Origin: Cymbidium sinense
Taxonomy: Eukaryota; Streptophyta; Magnoliopsida; Asparagales; Orchidaceae
Length of the DNA: 64,000 bases
Assembly (NCBI GenBank): GCA_021442155.1
Contig: CM038215.1
Location: 212,344,982 to 212,408,981, forward strand
Reading direction: 5' to 3'
A program made the translations under genes and the position numbers. The notes under the pieces are model-generated. The model made no database searches and was not told the origin of the DNA. It saw only the letters and a list, made by a program, of their open reading frames with translations. Positions 35,427 to 45,611 of this stretch are shown in pieces (position 1 is the first letter of the stretch; each line of letters opens with the position of its first letter).

Positions 35427-38400
35427 CATATATTAACATACATGTTTGTATGTATATGTATATATTGATTTTTCATATCCAATTTTAAAAATCAAATTAG
35501 CGTGTGCACCACGCATAGTGCAAATAGTGTGTGCCATTTTGGTGTGTTGCGTCGTGCCATGCATATGCGTTGATGGTGTGCCGCGCTGCGTTATGCGCCA
35601 TTAACATGTATAGGACAAAATGTGAGCGTCAATGAATTTAAGATAGAAATCATGTGCATGAACACTTCCACATGAACAATAGAAATCACTGATCATAGAG
35701 GTGCTTTTGACAATGTATGTCAATTACTAAAAGCAACCCATATACATCTTCAGCGACAATGGACTCCCATGAACAATAGTATACTCCCGAAAATGACACC
35801 CCCTTACATGAAAGAACAATAATAAATAGTGCACTCCCATGAGCCATACCACACTCCTAGCGAGCAATGTGGTTTCTTTAGCTAGTATGATGAAGTAATT
35901 CTAGCCTAATTCATAGAGTTAAAAAAAGTCCAATGAAACCTTACTAGCATGGCATGATGGTATAAATAACTTGATTAATTCTGATAACATTAATCATCCA
36001 AACTCAATATGTATCTATGATTGATGATAATGCTAATCCAAAACATTTTACTTACCCTACAAATAAAGGTTCACGAGCTCATTATCACTTCCAGTAGTAT
36101 GATAATATCTTAAAAGCTAGAAAATCAAGCATTCTAATTGTTTGGTTGAAAAGCCTAATCCCCATCCATGATAACAAGGATGCTTGTAAAATCACTAACA
36201 TTGTTAAAGCTAAGAATATTAATCTTCATTACCTTCAACAAAAAATATTAATTTTCAAAAATGAAATCTCTAGGGCCACCTTGTCCATATCATAAGGTTG
36301 TATTTCCCATCCTTTGAAATTGGATCCTCCATATTCTTAAGGCTAAAATTGATAAAGCTTCAATTTCTATATGAAATATTACATCATTAAAAAAATAAAA
36401 AATTTCCTCACTCAAGTAAATTCACTATCAAATGCTCTACCGTATTATTTTAAAAAAAACATTTTGATTGTCTATTTGCATACAATCCACAAGGCCTCTT
36501 ACAAAGAAAATTTGTTTCAAAATAAAACCCTTCATTTCATTATGCTTGTAGAACATAATAATAAGTTTGTCAAGTAAATCCTTAACATATAAAGAAAATG
36601 TTGATAAGATTTGTAGCCCAATGAATCTTAAATTCAAATTGCATGCAAAAAATGAACTTAAATTCTTTTCAAGCAAGCATGCAAAGATGACAAGGTATAA
36701 ATTGACAAAATAAAATTATTCAAACTACTTCGATGATGATTGTGTTGAACGCAAAGCTCAACCAACTAAAATAAAATTATTAAAATATTCTAAACCTTAA
36801 TGCAAATCATCTCAACTTCAAACTTCGCTAAATTATGAGAAATTCAAGAAAGTTACAAAATTAAATAAGTATTCAAGTGAAATTGTACACATAAAGCATA
36901 AGGCAAATCAATTCATTCATTCTTCACAATCATTTGATGATGGTAATAAACATAAGTTTAACCTATGCTTATAAAAAGTATATATCAAGTGTATCTCTAT
37001 GGTCACTCTCAAAACTTCATACCAATAAGAACGTGATATGTGTCTTCTAACTATGTGATTTGTCATCAAATGACACCAAGAAATTAAATGGCTATAATTG
37101 AGGTCTTCTAATTCAGTGGTTCCCCACGAAATGATATCATTAAATTATGAATCAAAGCTCGTATGTTCTGTAATGGCCTAAATAAAATGAAAAGTGAATT
37201 ATAGAGTGCATTTGAATCAACACAAAACCTAGTGTTAGCTAAAGTTGACTAAGAAATATTCTCTTAGATAAACATCAATCCCATGTATACAACTCATAAC
37301 TATCGATAAAGACCATTCCATCAGGTTAAGTCAACTATCTCCTCTGCCTAAGTAAATCAAACACCATGTTAACCTAACATGTGAAATCATGAAATCATGG
37401 AATCTAATTTGTTGCTACTATACCCTAAGCTCTTAAACTCTAACAATTAGCTTTAATTGAAAATTCTCCCTCATCACGAGCAGAATAATTAACCATAAAT
37501 GCTTATGCTTATGAAACGTGTGGAATCAGATCTAATCTCCTCACAAAATAAGGGTAAAATCATTGGGTAATGTCATATCAACAAACTAGTTTGTCTTTGA
37601 AAGTTTGACCTAGAACATAATAAGACTTAGGAATTCTGAGCGCAAATTTTTGGAGCCCAATAAACTATGAATATGTACCAAACACGTTGATTCCAGAAAA
37701 AAATAAAGATACTAACTCATGTGCGACTGTATGTGCACTCAATAAATTTCTTAGAACCAAAAAATAGGTATGCAATCATCAAGCACAATAATAGTCTGGA
37801 TCAATAAGAGAACTCTACATCATGCTTTTTAAAGATATGCTAAAGTGACTCCAACTACAAATACCTTATCTAATCAAATTTAGTTTTAGTAATAGAAGTT
37901 TCCCTCATAGTAAATCACATTTGAAGATATACCAATGCGAACCTCTGAAAGTATTGTGATGGCCTATAGTTGATCTTATATGGACACAGCATTTAGTTAC
38001 ATTAAAATTACTTAAGCAAACATTCTTATTTGGTTTCAAAATGGCTCCAAAATTTGCAGAACAAAATTGCCATTTAAAAACATTGTAAATTTTACAAGTG
38101 AAATGCTAGTTTTTTTTTTATTAGACTTATATCCCAAGATTGAATAACCTAAACCATATAAACAATCCCTCAATCACTTATCTAGTAATCTCAATTGATG
38201 AATGATTGTCATTATCACCACAAAAAAAAATGCGACAAAATACAGACATTTCTGTAGGGATATGCATTCATGACCGAAAGTATAATGATCCATTATTTAC
38301 TAAGACATGATGTCAAATACATGAGAAAACAAATCGACCAAGCCATTGCCACTTTAAATTCTAAGGAATTATTGAATTCCTGTTTCCAAAGTTCAAAATT

Positions 38401-39868
38401 TCAAAATGAGAGTAATAAGTTTAAAGTAGTGAAAATGAGATATCATTGTATATGTAAATAAATTACCTTAATATATTCACCATTTGTTATTTCTTACTTT
38501 TATTTTACACCACAGTTGTATAAGTGTGACAATTTTGTTTAAATGGATAGATGTGTTTATGATGATTCATATATACTCTCTAAATGAACATTTATAGATG
38601 TGCACACATATAAATTTCCCTCTCCGCAAGCCATATAATATCTAAAGGGGGTTGAACCTTTTCGTATGCAGATGTGTTGATACATGCACTTATTGACAAT
38701 TTTAGCTGTATTACCTTAAAGAGAAACCTAAAAAAGCTTCAGTTATCCTAACAGTAAATAATTTTGGCAATTTCAATAAATGCATAAGGTCCAACCTTAA
38801 AAAAAGGAATCACGTAACTTCGCATCACTCGAAACTAAACAGTTAACTAATCAAGTTCACACATGAAAAAAAAAGAAATAAAAAACTAATATCACAATCC
38901 TAACATGAACAACCAAAAATTTGCAGAATTTGAGTTCATAAATAATTACTCTGGAGCATGGTAACCAAAGGTTCCTAGCACACGGGTAGAATGAAGACGA
39001 GCAGCCATATCAGGAGCTTGATTTGAAAGATTAAAATCTGCAATTTTTGCTCTAAAGTTCTCAAATAATAGAATGTTGCTTGATCGAATATCCCTATGAA
39101 TTATTGAAGGCTGAACCTTCTCATGGAGAAACTCTAGCCCCTTTGCTGTGTCGATGGCTATCCTCACACGCTGCATCCAATCAAGGACAGGACCAGGTTG
39201 TGCACCTTGCACTCCTTTTCTGCCTAAATATCCAAAGGGGAACAAATTCATAAAGATAAAGACATCTATTTTAAAGTAATGAATAAAAAAACGTTAGAAT
39301 TACAAACAAATTATTAGGAAAGAGCAGCTTAAAATAGCATCATACATACCATGTAGAACATCATGCAATGAACCCATGCTTGCGAACTCATAGGCTAACA
39401 AATGAAGATTCCCCTCCACACAATAACCCAGCAATTCTACAAAATTCTCGTGTTTCAATTTTGAAACCTTAGCAACCTAATATTGTACAATTAGCATGTT
39501 CAAAACTACAAATACTTACAAAATAAATAAGAAAGAAATGCAAAAAAAGCTTCCAAGTAATATAAAAACAATAATAGATAGCAAAACAAACTTATTCTTT
39601 AACCTGAAATTTTGTACCTGAGTTAAAAACTCTATGTTGGACTCAGGCTCTTGTGAAACATCAAGCTTTTTGATTACCACTCGTTTACCATTTAAAACAG
39701 TGCAATATACTCTTCCATATGAACCCTCCCCAACAAAAGCCTTTGACCCAAAATTGTCAGTCTTCTCCTTCAATTCCTTAAAGGACAATGCAGGCACATC
39801 AATAGGGGGTGGTGCTCTTTGTGGTTCATTTTTAGCTATAACAGAAAACTTTGAACTTTTTTGCATTC
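22947..39868 (-). CDS. PTI1-like: PTI1-like serine/threonine protein kinase, exons 2-7
   Basis: Six exons (39868-39618, 39476-39350, 39223-38950, 23619-23487, 23355-23269, 23093-22947) join in frame with GT-AG borders and give 338 residues without a stop. Counting from the first Met in this part, the nucleotide loop GEGSYGRVY is at 46-54, the ATP-binding Lys at 66, the likely helix-C Glu at 79, HRD at 168-170, Asn at 175, DFN at 188-190 and the APE motif at 215-217. DFN or DFD in place of DFG is usual in this family. PTI1-like kinases belong to receptor-like cytoplasmic kinase group VIII; in other plants they act in defence and oxidative-stress signalling at membranes, with OXI1 as a known upstream partner. 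The family is usually about 360 residues, so about 30 N-terminal residues, normally with the Cys lipidation sites, are missing. Intron 4 is about 15.3 kb. Confidence 0.93.
23269..23355 (-). CDS. PTI1-like: PTI1-like kinase exon, C-lobe
   Basis: 29 codons, phase 0 at both ends, acceptor 'ttatcaag', donor 'gtccct'. Encodes [20 protein letters not shown] and 'EYSAKGVAK', a highly conserved PTI1 stretch. Confidence 0.93.
23487..23619 (-). CDS. PTI1-like: PTI1-like kinase exon, after the giant intron
   Basis: Acceptor 'gatattcag', donor 'gtgggt'. The first base completes the Glu of APE. It then encodes [19 protein letters not shown] and '[20 protein letters not shown]', the F-helix region. The exact phase fit with 38950 is strong evidence that these are exons of one gene. 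Confidence 0.95.
24290..24718. repeat. Two near-identical 150-190-bp direct repeats in the intron
   Basis: 'gagtcatca.tgaaca.tag' followed by 'agagagtgtgt.ctatccaa' and 'aagggcaattgattacatgg' occurs at 24298-24484 and 24576-24718. The 'gtaatatccaaa..ca' part resembles the start of the LTR at 29878, so these may be LTR heads left from an older insertion. Confidence 0.7.
24818..26670 (+). repeat. LTR of a Del/Tekay-like gypsy element, probably solo
   Basis: It begins tgtaataatc and ends gtcgtgaca. Its body matches the LTR of the element at 59998: the strings 'ggtaagtaaatag', 'ataattatatatttaatt' and later 'aaaatggatgataaatataaa' are in the same order, and the end shares 'attccaagc' and 'gtgaca' with elements 2 and 3. 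No primer site (tggtatc...) follows, and no second LTR or gag lies next to it, so it is best read as a solo or truncated LTR. The 5-bp flanks (actgg and gatga) do not match. It lies in the kinase intron in antisense orientation. Confidence 0.65.
26855..26902. repeat. AT dinucleotide microsatellite
   Basis: About 24 AT/TA units in the kinase intron. Confidence 0.93.
26903..27934. other. Intronic AT-rich sequence, nothing recognised
   Basis: No open frame of note. It lies between the LTR and the gypsy pol remnant; if it once held gag it can no longer be seen. Confidence 0.4.
27935..29877 (+). pseudogene. Degenerate Ty3/gypsy pol inside the kinase intron
   Basis: The order is protease to integrase tail. 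'[14 protein letters not shown]' at about 27931-27972 is the C-terminal protease motif. Reverse transcriptase pieces follow: 'ELNKVTIK' and '[10 protein letters not shown]' around 28440-28530, and the active-site string 'FMDDIL' at 28709. RNase H-like '[15 protein letters not shown]' and 'FTDHQKP' are at about 28940-29045. A chromodomain-like '[14 protein letters not shown]' is near 29760-29800. A purine tract (aaagaggggagg) precedes the 3' LTR. Core integrase is mostly lost (compressed to about 29340-29570). It is heavily decayed and antisense to the kinase. Confidence 0.85.
29878..30780 (+). repeat. 3' LTR (start) of the intronic gypsy element
   Basis: It begins with tgtaatatccaaaaac right after the purine tract. 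It includes a stretch richer in GC (29950-30370) and a possible promoter and leader ('ggggcttatattaataagat', then 'taaccctaac') at about 30465-30500. No clear right boundary with CA and a target duplication was found. The chance frames at 30012-30263 and 30538-30768 lie in it. Confidence 0.6.
30781..32355. other. Intronic sequence with scattered 'cctttcttggcatggtggg' words
   Basis: 30781-30990 carries several 'ggatttaa' and 'aaatcc' words and a 'tgtttggttggattta' string like the ends of PIF/Harbinger elements, but no paired ends were found. The words 'acacgcctttctt' and 'gcatggtgggatgtcg' recur at about 31490, 31555, 31600, 31940 and 31990, and once more at about 35050. No gene. Confidence 0.4.
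32360..33210 (+). repeat. Left copy of an old direct-repeat pair (candidate LTR)
   Basis: It shares, in order, 'gatgatggctgtgttgaa', 'gtggttcc..aaatgatatca', 'tcctcacaaaataagg' and 'ggagccca' with 36720-37665. It has more GC than its surroundings. The spacing (3.5 kb between copies) and length fit LTRs of a decayed element, but no primer site, purine tract or coding domain was seen between them. Confidence 0.55.
33211..36719. other. Interior between the old direct repeats
   Basis: AT-rich with no recognised protein. It holds short TA/CA repeats (about 33295-33350), an AT microsatellite (about 35397-35426), an alternating purine-pyrimidine stretch (35498-35620) and several 'actcccatgaacaatag' words near 35760-35860. 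Confidence 0.4.
35397..35426. repeat. AT dinucleotide microsatellite
   Basis: About 15 AT units. Confidence 0.9.
36720..37665 (+). repeat. Right copy of the old direct-repeat pair (candidate LTR)
   Basis: Matches 32360-33210 in the same orientation, with strong divergence. Confidence 0.55.
37666..38948. other. Intronic AT-rich sequence, nothing recognised
   Basis: The end of the giant intron next to the catalytic exon. The open frames are short and match nothing. The donor site of the intron is at 38948-38949 (minus strand). Confidence 0.5.
38950..39223 (-). CDS. PTI1-like: PTI1-like kinase exon, catalytic core
   Basis: Acceptor 'atatttag', donor 'gtaatt'. It encodes [12 protein letters not shown], the catalytic loop HRDIRSSN, the DFN motif, the activation segment '[13 protein letters not shown]' and two bases of the next Glu codon. 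The Thr in the segment is a typical phosphorylation position in this family. The intron that follows is the giant one. Confidence 0.95.
39350..39476 (-). CDS. PTI1-like: PTI1-like kinase exon, helix C to hinge
   Basis: Acceptor 'tattag', donor 'gtatgt'. Encodes [19 protein letters not shown] through [14 protein letters not shown], plus the first base of a Gly codon completed in the next exon. This is the N-lobe strand region and hinge. Confidence 0.93.
39618..39868 (-). CDS. PTI1-like: PTI1-like kinase exon (first one found)
   Basis: It follows an acceptor 'ctctctcttag' and ends at a donor 'cag|gtac'. It starts with two bases completing a split codon, so a coding exon must lie upstream (to the right). 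It encodes a Pro-rich linker, '[20 protein letters not shown]', the glycine loop and the ATP-binding Lys, and ends 'IEFLTQ'. Confidence 0.93.
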
Positions 39869-41379
39869 CTAAGAGAGAGAAACAAAAATGATCGGAACTC
39901 ATCAAACACAACAACAAAACAAAAAAGCCTGAATATACGAAACAATTAGATATGATGCAAAACAGATTTCTTTTACCAATGTTCAAAGATTTCTATGTGA
40001 AACATATGAATCAAAGTTTTAGGAATGGGAGGTTTCGTTGATCCAGATAGGTTACCAGAAAAGCAACAAAAGAGGGAGCAAGAAATTATAAAGAGAGAAA
40101 TAAATAAATAAATAATAATAATAATAATAATAGTAATAACAATAATAGTAAAAGTAATAGTAATAACAATAATATAATAGTAGTAGTAATGGTAAATATA
40201 GTTACAATAATAATAATAGTAATAGTAATAATAAGAGTAATAATTGTGATCGTCTCTTCGCTTTCAAAAAAGAAGATATTGAGAAAGATTCCTTTCCTAC
40301 TTTCCTATGCACTCTCTCCAAATTCCTTTGGTATAAATCATAGGTTTGTCTTGAAATAGAGAAAACTTTAGTCTGAATAGATTGAAGCAATGGGCCTTTA
40401 CAAGTGCCTGCCCACTATCTAAAATACCAAGGCAAGGAGCAACGCCTCTTGGAGTAACACAGAAACATAAATGCATTGAGAATAGAATATAGTAAAGTTT
40501 GTCGACCGTCACCATCCCTCTAAAATATGCAACCAAAGGTTTTTACACTGAAATTGATGGAATGCAAATTAATTCAACAAACTAAATGAATAAGATTAAA
40601 AATACCATTTATGTTTAATGATTCAAAATAATTTAATAGTAGAATTATTTTCAAACAGTGGAATTACATGTAATTATAAATACATACATTTTAAATAGAG
40701 AAATAGACGGACTTGACTAGAATGAAAAGGATTGCTTTTACCATCAAGTACCAAGTAGGTTGTGATCATAATTTTCTAAAAGTGACAATCAACACAGTTG
40801 ATACCAATAAACCATTTAAATAATAAGAATGAGGCTTTTTAGATTGAACTCATAGGCCATATTCCAAAAAAAAAAAAAAGGTGCGTGCATGAAATTCATT
40901 CTAATTTCAAGTATCTTCATGTATACAAAATTTAACATATGGTTACATTATTTGGATCATCTCAACATAAGGACTATACATGATGGAAGACCAAAAGACT
41001 ATAAAACCAAACGTATTTAGATGCCTGCATACTTTCATGAGAGAGATCACTTGAGAGTAAAGCTATGTGCCATACGCATACATTGGACTTGACTCAACAG
41101 ACATCCTATTCAGAACAAAAATCTAAGGGTATGTCCGAACCAACTGCAAGACATTCTTAGATGACGCACTTTAGGACTTTAAATAGAAAAACGAATCCAG
41201 ATAAAAGTTGATATAAAAGGGGAATTTCCTCCTACTACTGCTAAATTATCCTTGAGAGTGTAAAGCATGGACCCAAATCCAAATTCATGGATTTAAATTT
41301 TATTTTTACCCTAATTTCAAAAGGAATTATTTGTTCAGATAATTTTATTAAAATTTAAATTAGACATAGGATGGAGACC
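39869..41379. other. Upstream intron of the kinase gene, no exon found
   Basis: No Cys-rich first PTI1 exon could be seen on the minus strand. The open frame at 40297-40536 is not like any protein I know. A degenerate AAT-type repeat is at 40100-40247. Confidence 0.4.
40100..40247. repeat. Degenerate (AAT)n trinucleotide repeat
   Basis: Runs of aat mixed with agt and aac units over about 150 bp. On the minus strand the short poly-Leu/Ile frames come from it. Confidence 0.85.
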
Positions 41380-41550
41380 TCCATAATTCAAGTTTCTCTT
41401 GAACTCTCTCTCTACTCTTATCAACAAGAAGAATATCATCCACAAAAGGCATACACCTAGATACATTATCCTACAAATGTCTAGCAAGAGCATCCATAAA
41501 TAAAGCAAAAAGATATAGGCTTAAAGCTGATCCTTAGAGTCTAAAGGCTT
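41380..41550 (-). pseudogene. RTE-type LINE reverse transcriptase fragment
   Basis: The minus strand gives 'GSALSLYLFALFMDALARHL', then 'CMPFVDDILLVDKSRERVQE' and 'KLELW'. This is the reverse transcriptase core, with V-D-D as the catalytic motif in place of the more common A-D-D. It is cut off at both sides and carries a stop. Its strand is opposite to the LINE tail directly to the right. Confidence 0.8.
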
Positions 41551-41596
41551 TCATTTAAGTAGATCTAAAATTGAATATATGGAAGGTAATTTTAGT

Positions 41597-42262
41597 TATA
41601 AAAGATCCTGTGGTGGGGGTTGTAACAATGGGTGATTAAATAGTTAAAAAGAGTGATCGTTTTAAATATCTCCAGTCAATTGTTAAAAATGATGGTGAAA
41701 TTGATGGGTTGTTATTAGAAGATTTCAAGTTGGGTAATTGAAGTGGAGGAAGACATCTGGCCTGTTGTGAGATAAAAAGGTAATGCATATGATTAAGGAA
41801 AAATTTTAAAAGATGGTGGTAAGACTTGCAATTATTTATGATGCAAAATATTGGCCAATAAAAGAGAAGCATAAAATAAACTTAGTGTCGCAAATTTGGG
41901 GATGATCACGTGGATGACTGGCTTTACACTTAGAGATAAAATGTGAGATGAATACATACGTGAAAAGGTTAGAGTAGCTCCAGTGATAGATAAGATTAGA
42001 GAGAGTCTTCTTAGATGGTTTGGTCATATAAAACTTAAGCAGTCTGATGACCCAGTTAAAGCAATAAATGTATTAGATTTGATCTATGCTAAAAAGGCTG
42101 AGGTAGATATAAGAAGACTTGATTAGATAGTATAAAAATAATCTTATTTTATTAGAATTAAATGAGAATTTGACACTTAATAGAACACAATGGAGAAGAA
42201 GGATTCATGTACCTAACCCCACTTAATGGGATAAAAGTTTGTTGTCGTGTTATTATTGTTGT
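41597..42262 (+). pseudogene. 3' end of an RTE-type LINE
   Basis: The plus strand gives 'FKYLQSIVKNDGEID', 'RLAIIYDAKYWPIKEKH', 'WMTGFTLRDKM', 'EYIREKVRVAPVIDKIRESL' and 'RWFGHIK'. These are the C-terminal motifs of plant RTE LINEs in the right order. It ends in 'gttgtcgtgttattattgttg', a short TTG/TTA tail as expected at the LINE 3' end. Stops and frameshifts are present. Confidence 0.85.
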
Positions 42263-42354
42263 ATGGAATTTGATTTGAAGTTGAATCAAATGATAAGATT
42301 AGTTTTAAATTTAACTTGTAAACCCTATAATAGTAGTTTAAAGAATATTTATTT

Positions 42355-42540
42355 TTTTCAGCAAGAAAAGTAGAGGTAGAGCTAAAAAGACTTGGTTAGA
42401 AAGTAATAAAAAATGACCTTAATTTATTAGGATTAAATGAGAATATGACACTTAATAGGACACATTGAAGAAAAAATATTTATGTAGCCAACCCCTTGTA
42501 GTGGGATAAAGGCTTATTCTTGTTGTTGTTATAGTATTAT
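42355..42540 (+). pseudogene. Second, shorter RTE-type LINE 3' end
   Basis: Gives 'GRAKKTWLES', then the 'cttaataggacacattgaag' region and 'ccaaccccttgtagtgggat' in the same order as the end of the copy at 41597-42262, and also ends in a 'cttgttgttgttatag' tail. It is a separate 5'-truncated insertion or a local duplicate. Confidence 0.75.
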
Positions 42541-44872
42541 TGTAAATTGAAATAAGCTAGTTTCCTTGAGTCCCTTTCATTCTCTCCCCAAATTAGTAAC
42601 CACCCAAGGAATTCCCTATTCTAGTCATGTATCTTTATCCTTATAATCTCTCCCTTGCTATTTGATATCTCACTAAACTCCCAATCTCTCTTTCACAAGT
42701 ATTCCTCTCTCTCCAAAAGATCCCCTCCAACCCATAGTATTAAACAACTTCAATTACCTCACCATCTTAGGGGTGAATTCGATAAAGAAAACTAAACACA
42801 AGTCAATTTCAAGAGAAGGAAAAAAAAAAAGATCAAGAAGCAAAGTAGTGTCTACAAGATATTTATTAATTTGGAACTAACATTGAAATCCTTAAAGTAG
42901 ACCAAATGCTAGTTCAATTTATCTTCTCAATTAACCTTGACACCATCTAGCAATAAAAAAATCAACCTCATCCCTTTACAAAAAGTTTCTACTCAAACCC
43001 CCACACCATTCCTTCTTGACAACCCTCCCATACTCTCCCACAAAATAAAATTTAAAAAACACCTCTCATCCTTTCTACAAATTCATCTTGCATTAGTTAT
43101 ATTTTTATTCATCTTGCATCACATCAACATATAAACCAATTAAATACACCAACAATATAAACTGCACTCTATCTTAAATAAAAGTTTTCTAGAATAATTT
43201 GAGTATTAATTTGAAACTTGCAATTTTCTGTGACTTTAAACTACTTTTTTATCGTCTAATTTCATGATCAATTTGCAATCTATAATGGTATACTATCAAC
43301 AAAACATTGCATTCTAAATTTCTAATAGCTGGAATAATTATTTACATTCATTAAATCATCACATAGTTCCATTTTATGTGAATCAAGTTGCAAACTTGTA
43401 AACAACTAGAAATGAAGTTGGACGAGACATGAAGTTAGATGCCCTAGCACATCAAATTAATGCACTATATAAAAAAATTGAAGCAACATAACAACACGTT
43501 TCTATGAAATCTAACATCATTAGAAACACACAAATAAGTATTCATGAAACTGAATTTAGCTTAAGATGGTTTGTGGATTCAAGCTACAAATTAATAATCT
43601 GATGATGATGGACACTCCAATTAAAGGAGGTAAAGAACCTTCTAGGAAAGCAAAATTCCTAAGCCTACCACTAATTTTTAAATTTCTCTAAAAGAATTGA
43701 CACATGTTGTCATTAGTGAGCTTACATATGTTGATAACCTAAATGAGAATATGGAGAGATCAAAACTTAATCACCTAAACTTTCATATTCGTACACCTCT
43801 AAAGATCCTCCACAACCACTGAAAAATAATTTATAGAATTATTCTAATATTTACTTCAGAACATTCGTTATCATCGTCATATGAACCTTGAAATGATATT
43901 GTACGGCATAATCATATCTGTTTTTAACATTGGGTTGACAGTCACAATAATCCTTATCAAAGGATAAAAGTTTAACTTTCCTAATTTAATAATAAACATG
44001 ACTGAAAAGCATATATTTTGCAGACATAAAAAAAAAAATCCTAATTGTTAATGATAAAATAATTCAGTCTACTAATGTTTCTACAGACAAGTAAATAACG
44101 AAAAAATAGTATATAGATAAATAACTATTAAAAATTAAGAACAAATGAAGCATAAAATAAAAATTTTTAAAAATTACCACTTATATACACCAAGATCCAT
44201 AACGTGCATCAAATTTATATTAGTATAACTATATATTTCAACAATGTTAAAATATTTAATTCAAGCTCTGATATTATGAAAGTTGATTTAGTGACGTAAA
44301 CAAAATTTATAAATGGCTTCAGATTTGACATTTATAGTGAGATGAAAATGTGCCAATTTGCTATACTAAAGGTTGTCCTTCATAGAGCTATAGAATAACA
44401 ATACTTGAAAAAGAAAGCCAAAGGTAAATAGATCCCTTACTTTTGAGATCTGTGACTGTTGTAGTTTAAAAGTGCCCAATTAGAGGTGTGCCACTGTACA
44501 AATTAAAAAAAGAAAGGCAATGAGGCACACATCTCAATGCAAGTGAAGTGTGCCTCAACACAATTTTTAAGAGGTACAAGCCACAAAAATTAGAGTTCAG
44601 ATAATTTTAAAATTTTAATTTATAAATTTTATATTAAAAAATTGAACCAATTTATTACTTGTAACTGAAACTTATCTTGAGAAGAATCGCACGGCCAAGA
44701 ATCCTCATGCTTGCATCCAATCCCAATGCACTACTACTATTGTGCATCACCGCTTCTCCTCTAACACCTATCCTATTATTATTATCAGTAACCTATGTTC
44801 TCATTTTAGAATGAGATGAGATAAAGTAATTAACTAAAATGATGATTCTATTAAAAACCCTCTTAGTGATAA
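42541..44872. other. AT-rich intergenic or intronic sequence, nothing recognised
   Basis: No credible open frame, repeat array or gene remnant was found in these 2.3 kb. Confidence 0.45.
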
Positions 44873-45595
44873 TGATGCAGGGCATCATCGTCACCATCAT
44901 CGACGTCATCATCATAAAGCTTAAATCCATGATTGGGCCTTTTGTTATAATTTAAGTTATGTATTATTGGGCTTTATATTTTGTATGTCTTGAGCTTATA
45001 TGTATTGGGCTATTATGTCTACCATGAGCCATCATAGTATGACATTTGGGTAGGTATGGAATGAGTGATAGGTTTGATAATGATGGTAGGTTTGAAGTAG
45101 TGGTAGTGTAATTGGTTAGTTGTTTGGAGTTTTTGAGTATTCTTAACTCTCCTTTCAATCCTATAAATAGGGAGACTCTTGTAATGGTACTTGAATTTGG
45201 AATGAAAGTTATCTTTTAAATTTCTTTTACTATTCTTTGTGTGCTTTCCTCTGAGTGACTACTTGAGTGTGAGTTCACAACCCCAGAGAAGGACTAAGGA
45301 AGGAACGCGATCTCACAACGACCTGACCGTAGAGGTCGACTTCAACTTATCCCGTCACGCTTCTGGTTATTTTAAATCAAGAGGTTAGATCGCTCATAAC
45401 TTTTCGCTTATTTCGCACTTATAAGATTCGTTCTGGTTGACATAACTTTAACTAAGATCTTTTCAACTTCACTAAATTCATAATATTGTGAATGTGTTCA
45501 ATAATAGTGTGCATTTATCATTACTCTTTGTGAGGATTTAAGAATTATTGGTGTAATAAACATCATATCATAAAAAGCACCCTTGTCTTACATCA
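44873..45595 (+). repeat. 5' LTR of element 1
   Basis: Starts tgatgcagggcatcatcg (the 3' copy starts tgtcgaggcatcatca) and ends near 'cttacatca'. A TATA box 'ctataaatagggag' is at about 45163. Confidence 0.85.
45163..45176 (+). promoter_or_regulatory. TATA box in the LTR of element 1
   Basis: ctataaatagggag is also conserved in the 3' LTR (about 50811-50824), about 290 bp from the LTR start in both. Confidence 0.7.
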
Positions 45596-45599
45596 TATT

Positions 45600-45611
45600 T
45601 AGTATCAGAGC
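45600..45611 (+). other. Primer binding site of element 1
   Basis: tagtatcagagc, one base from the 'tggtatcagagc' complementary to the initiator tRNA-Met, about 5 bp after the LTR end. Confidence 0.75.

Noticed and set aside
40297..40536. Frame of 79 codons considered as the missing first kinase exon
   Set aside because: It lacks the PTI1 N-terminal Cys motif and has no donor site in the required phase.
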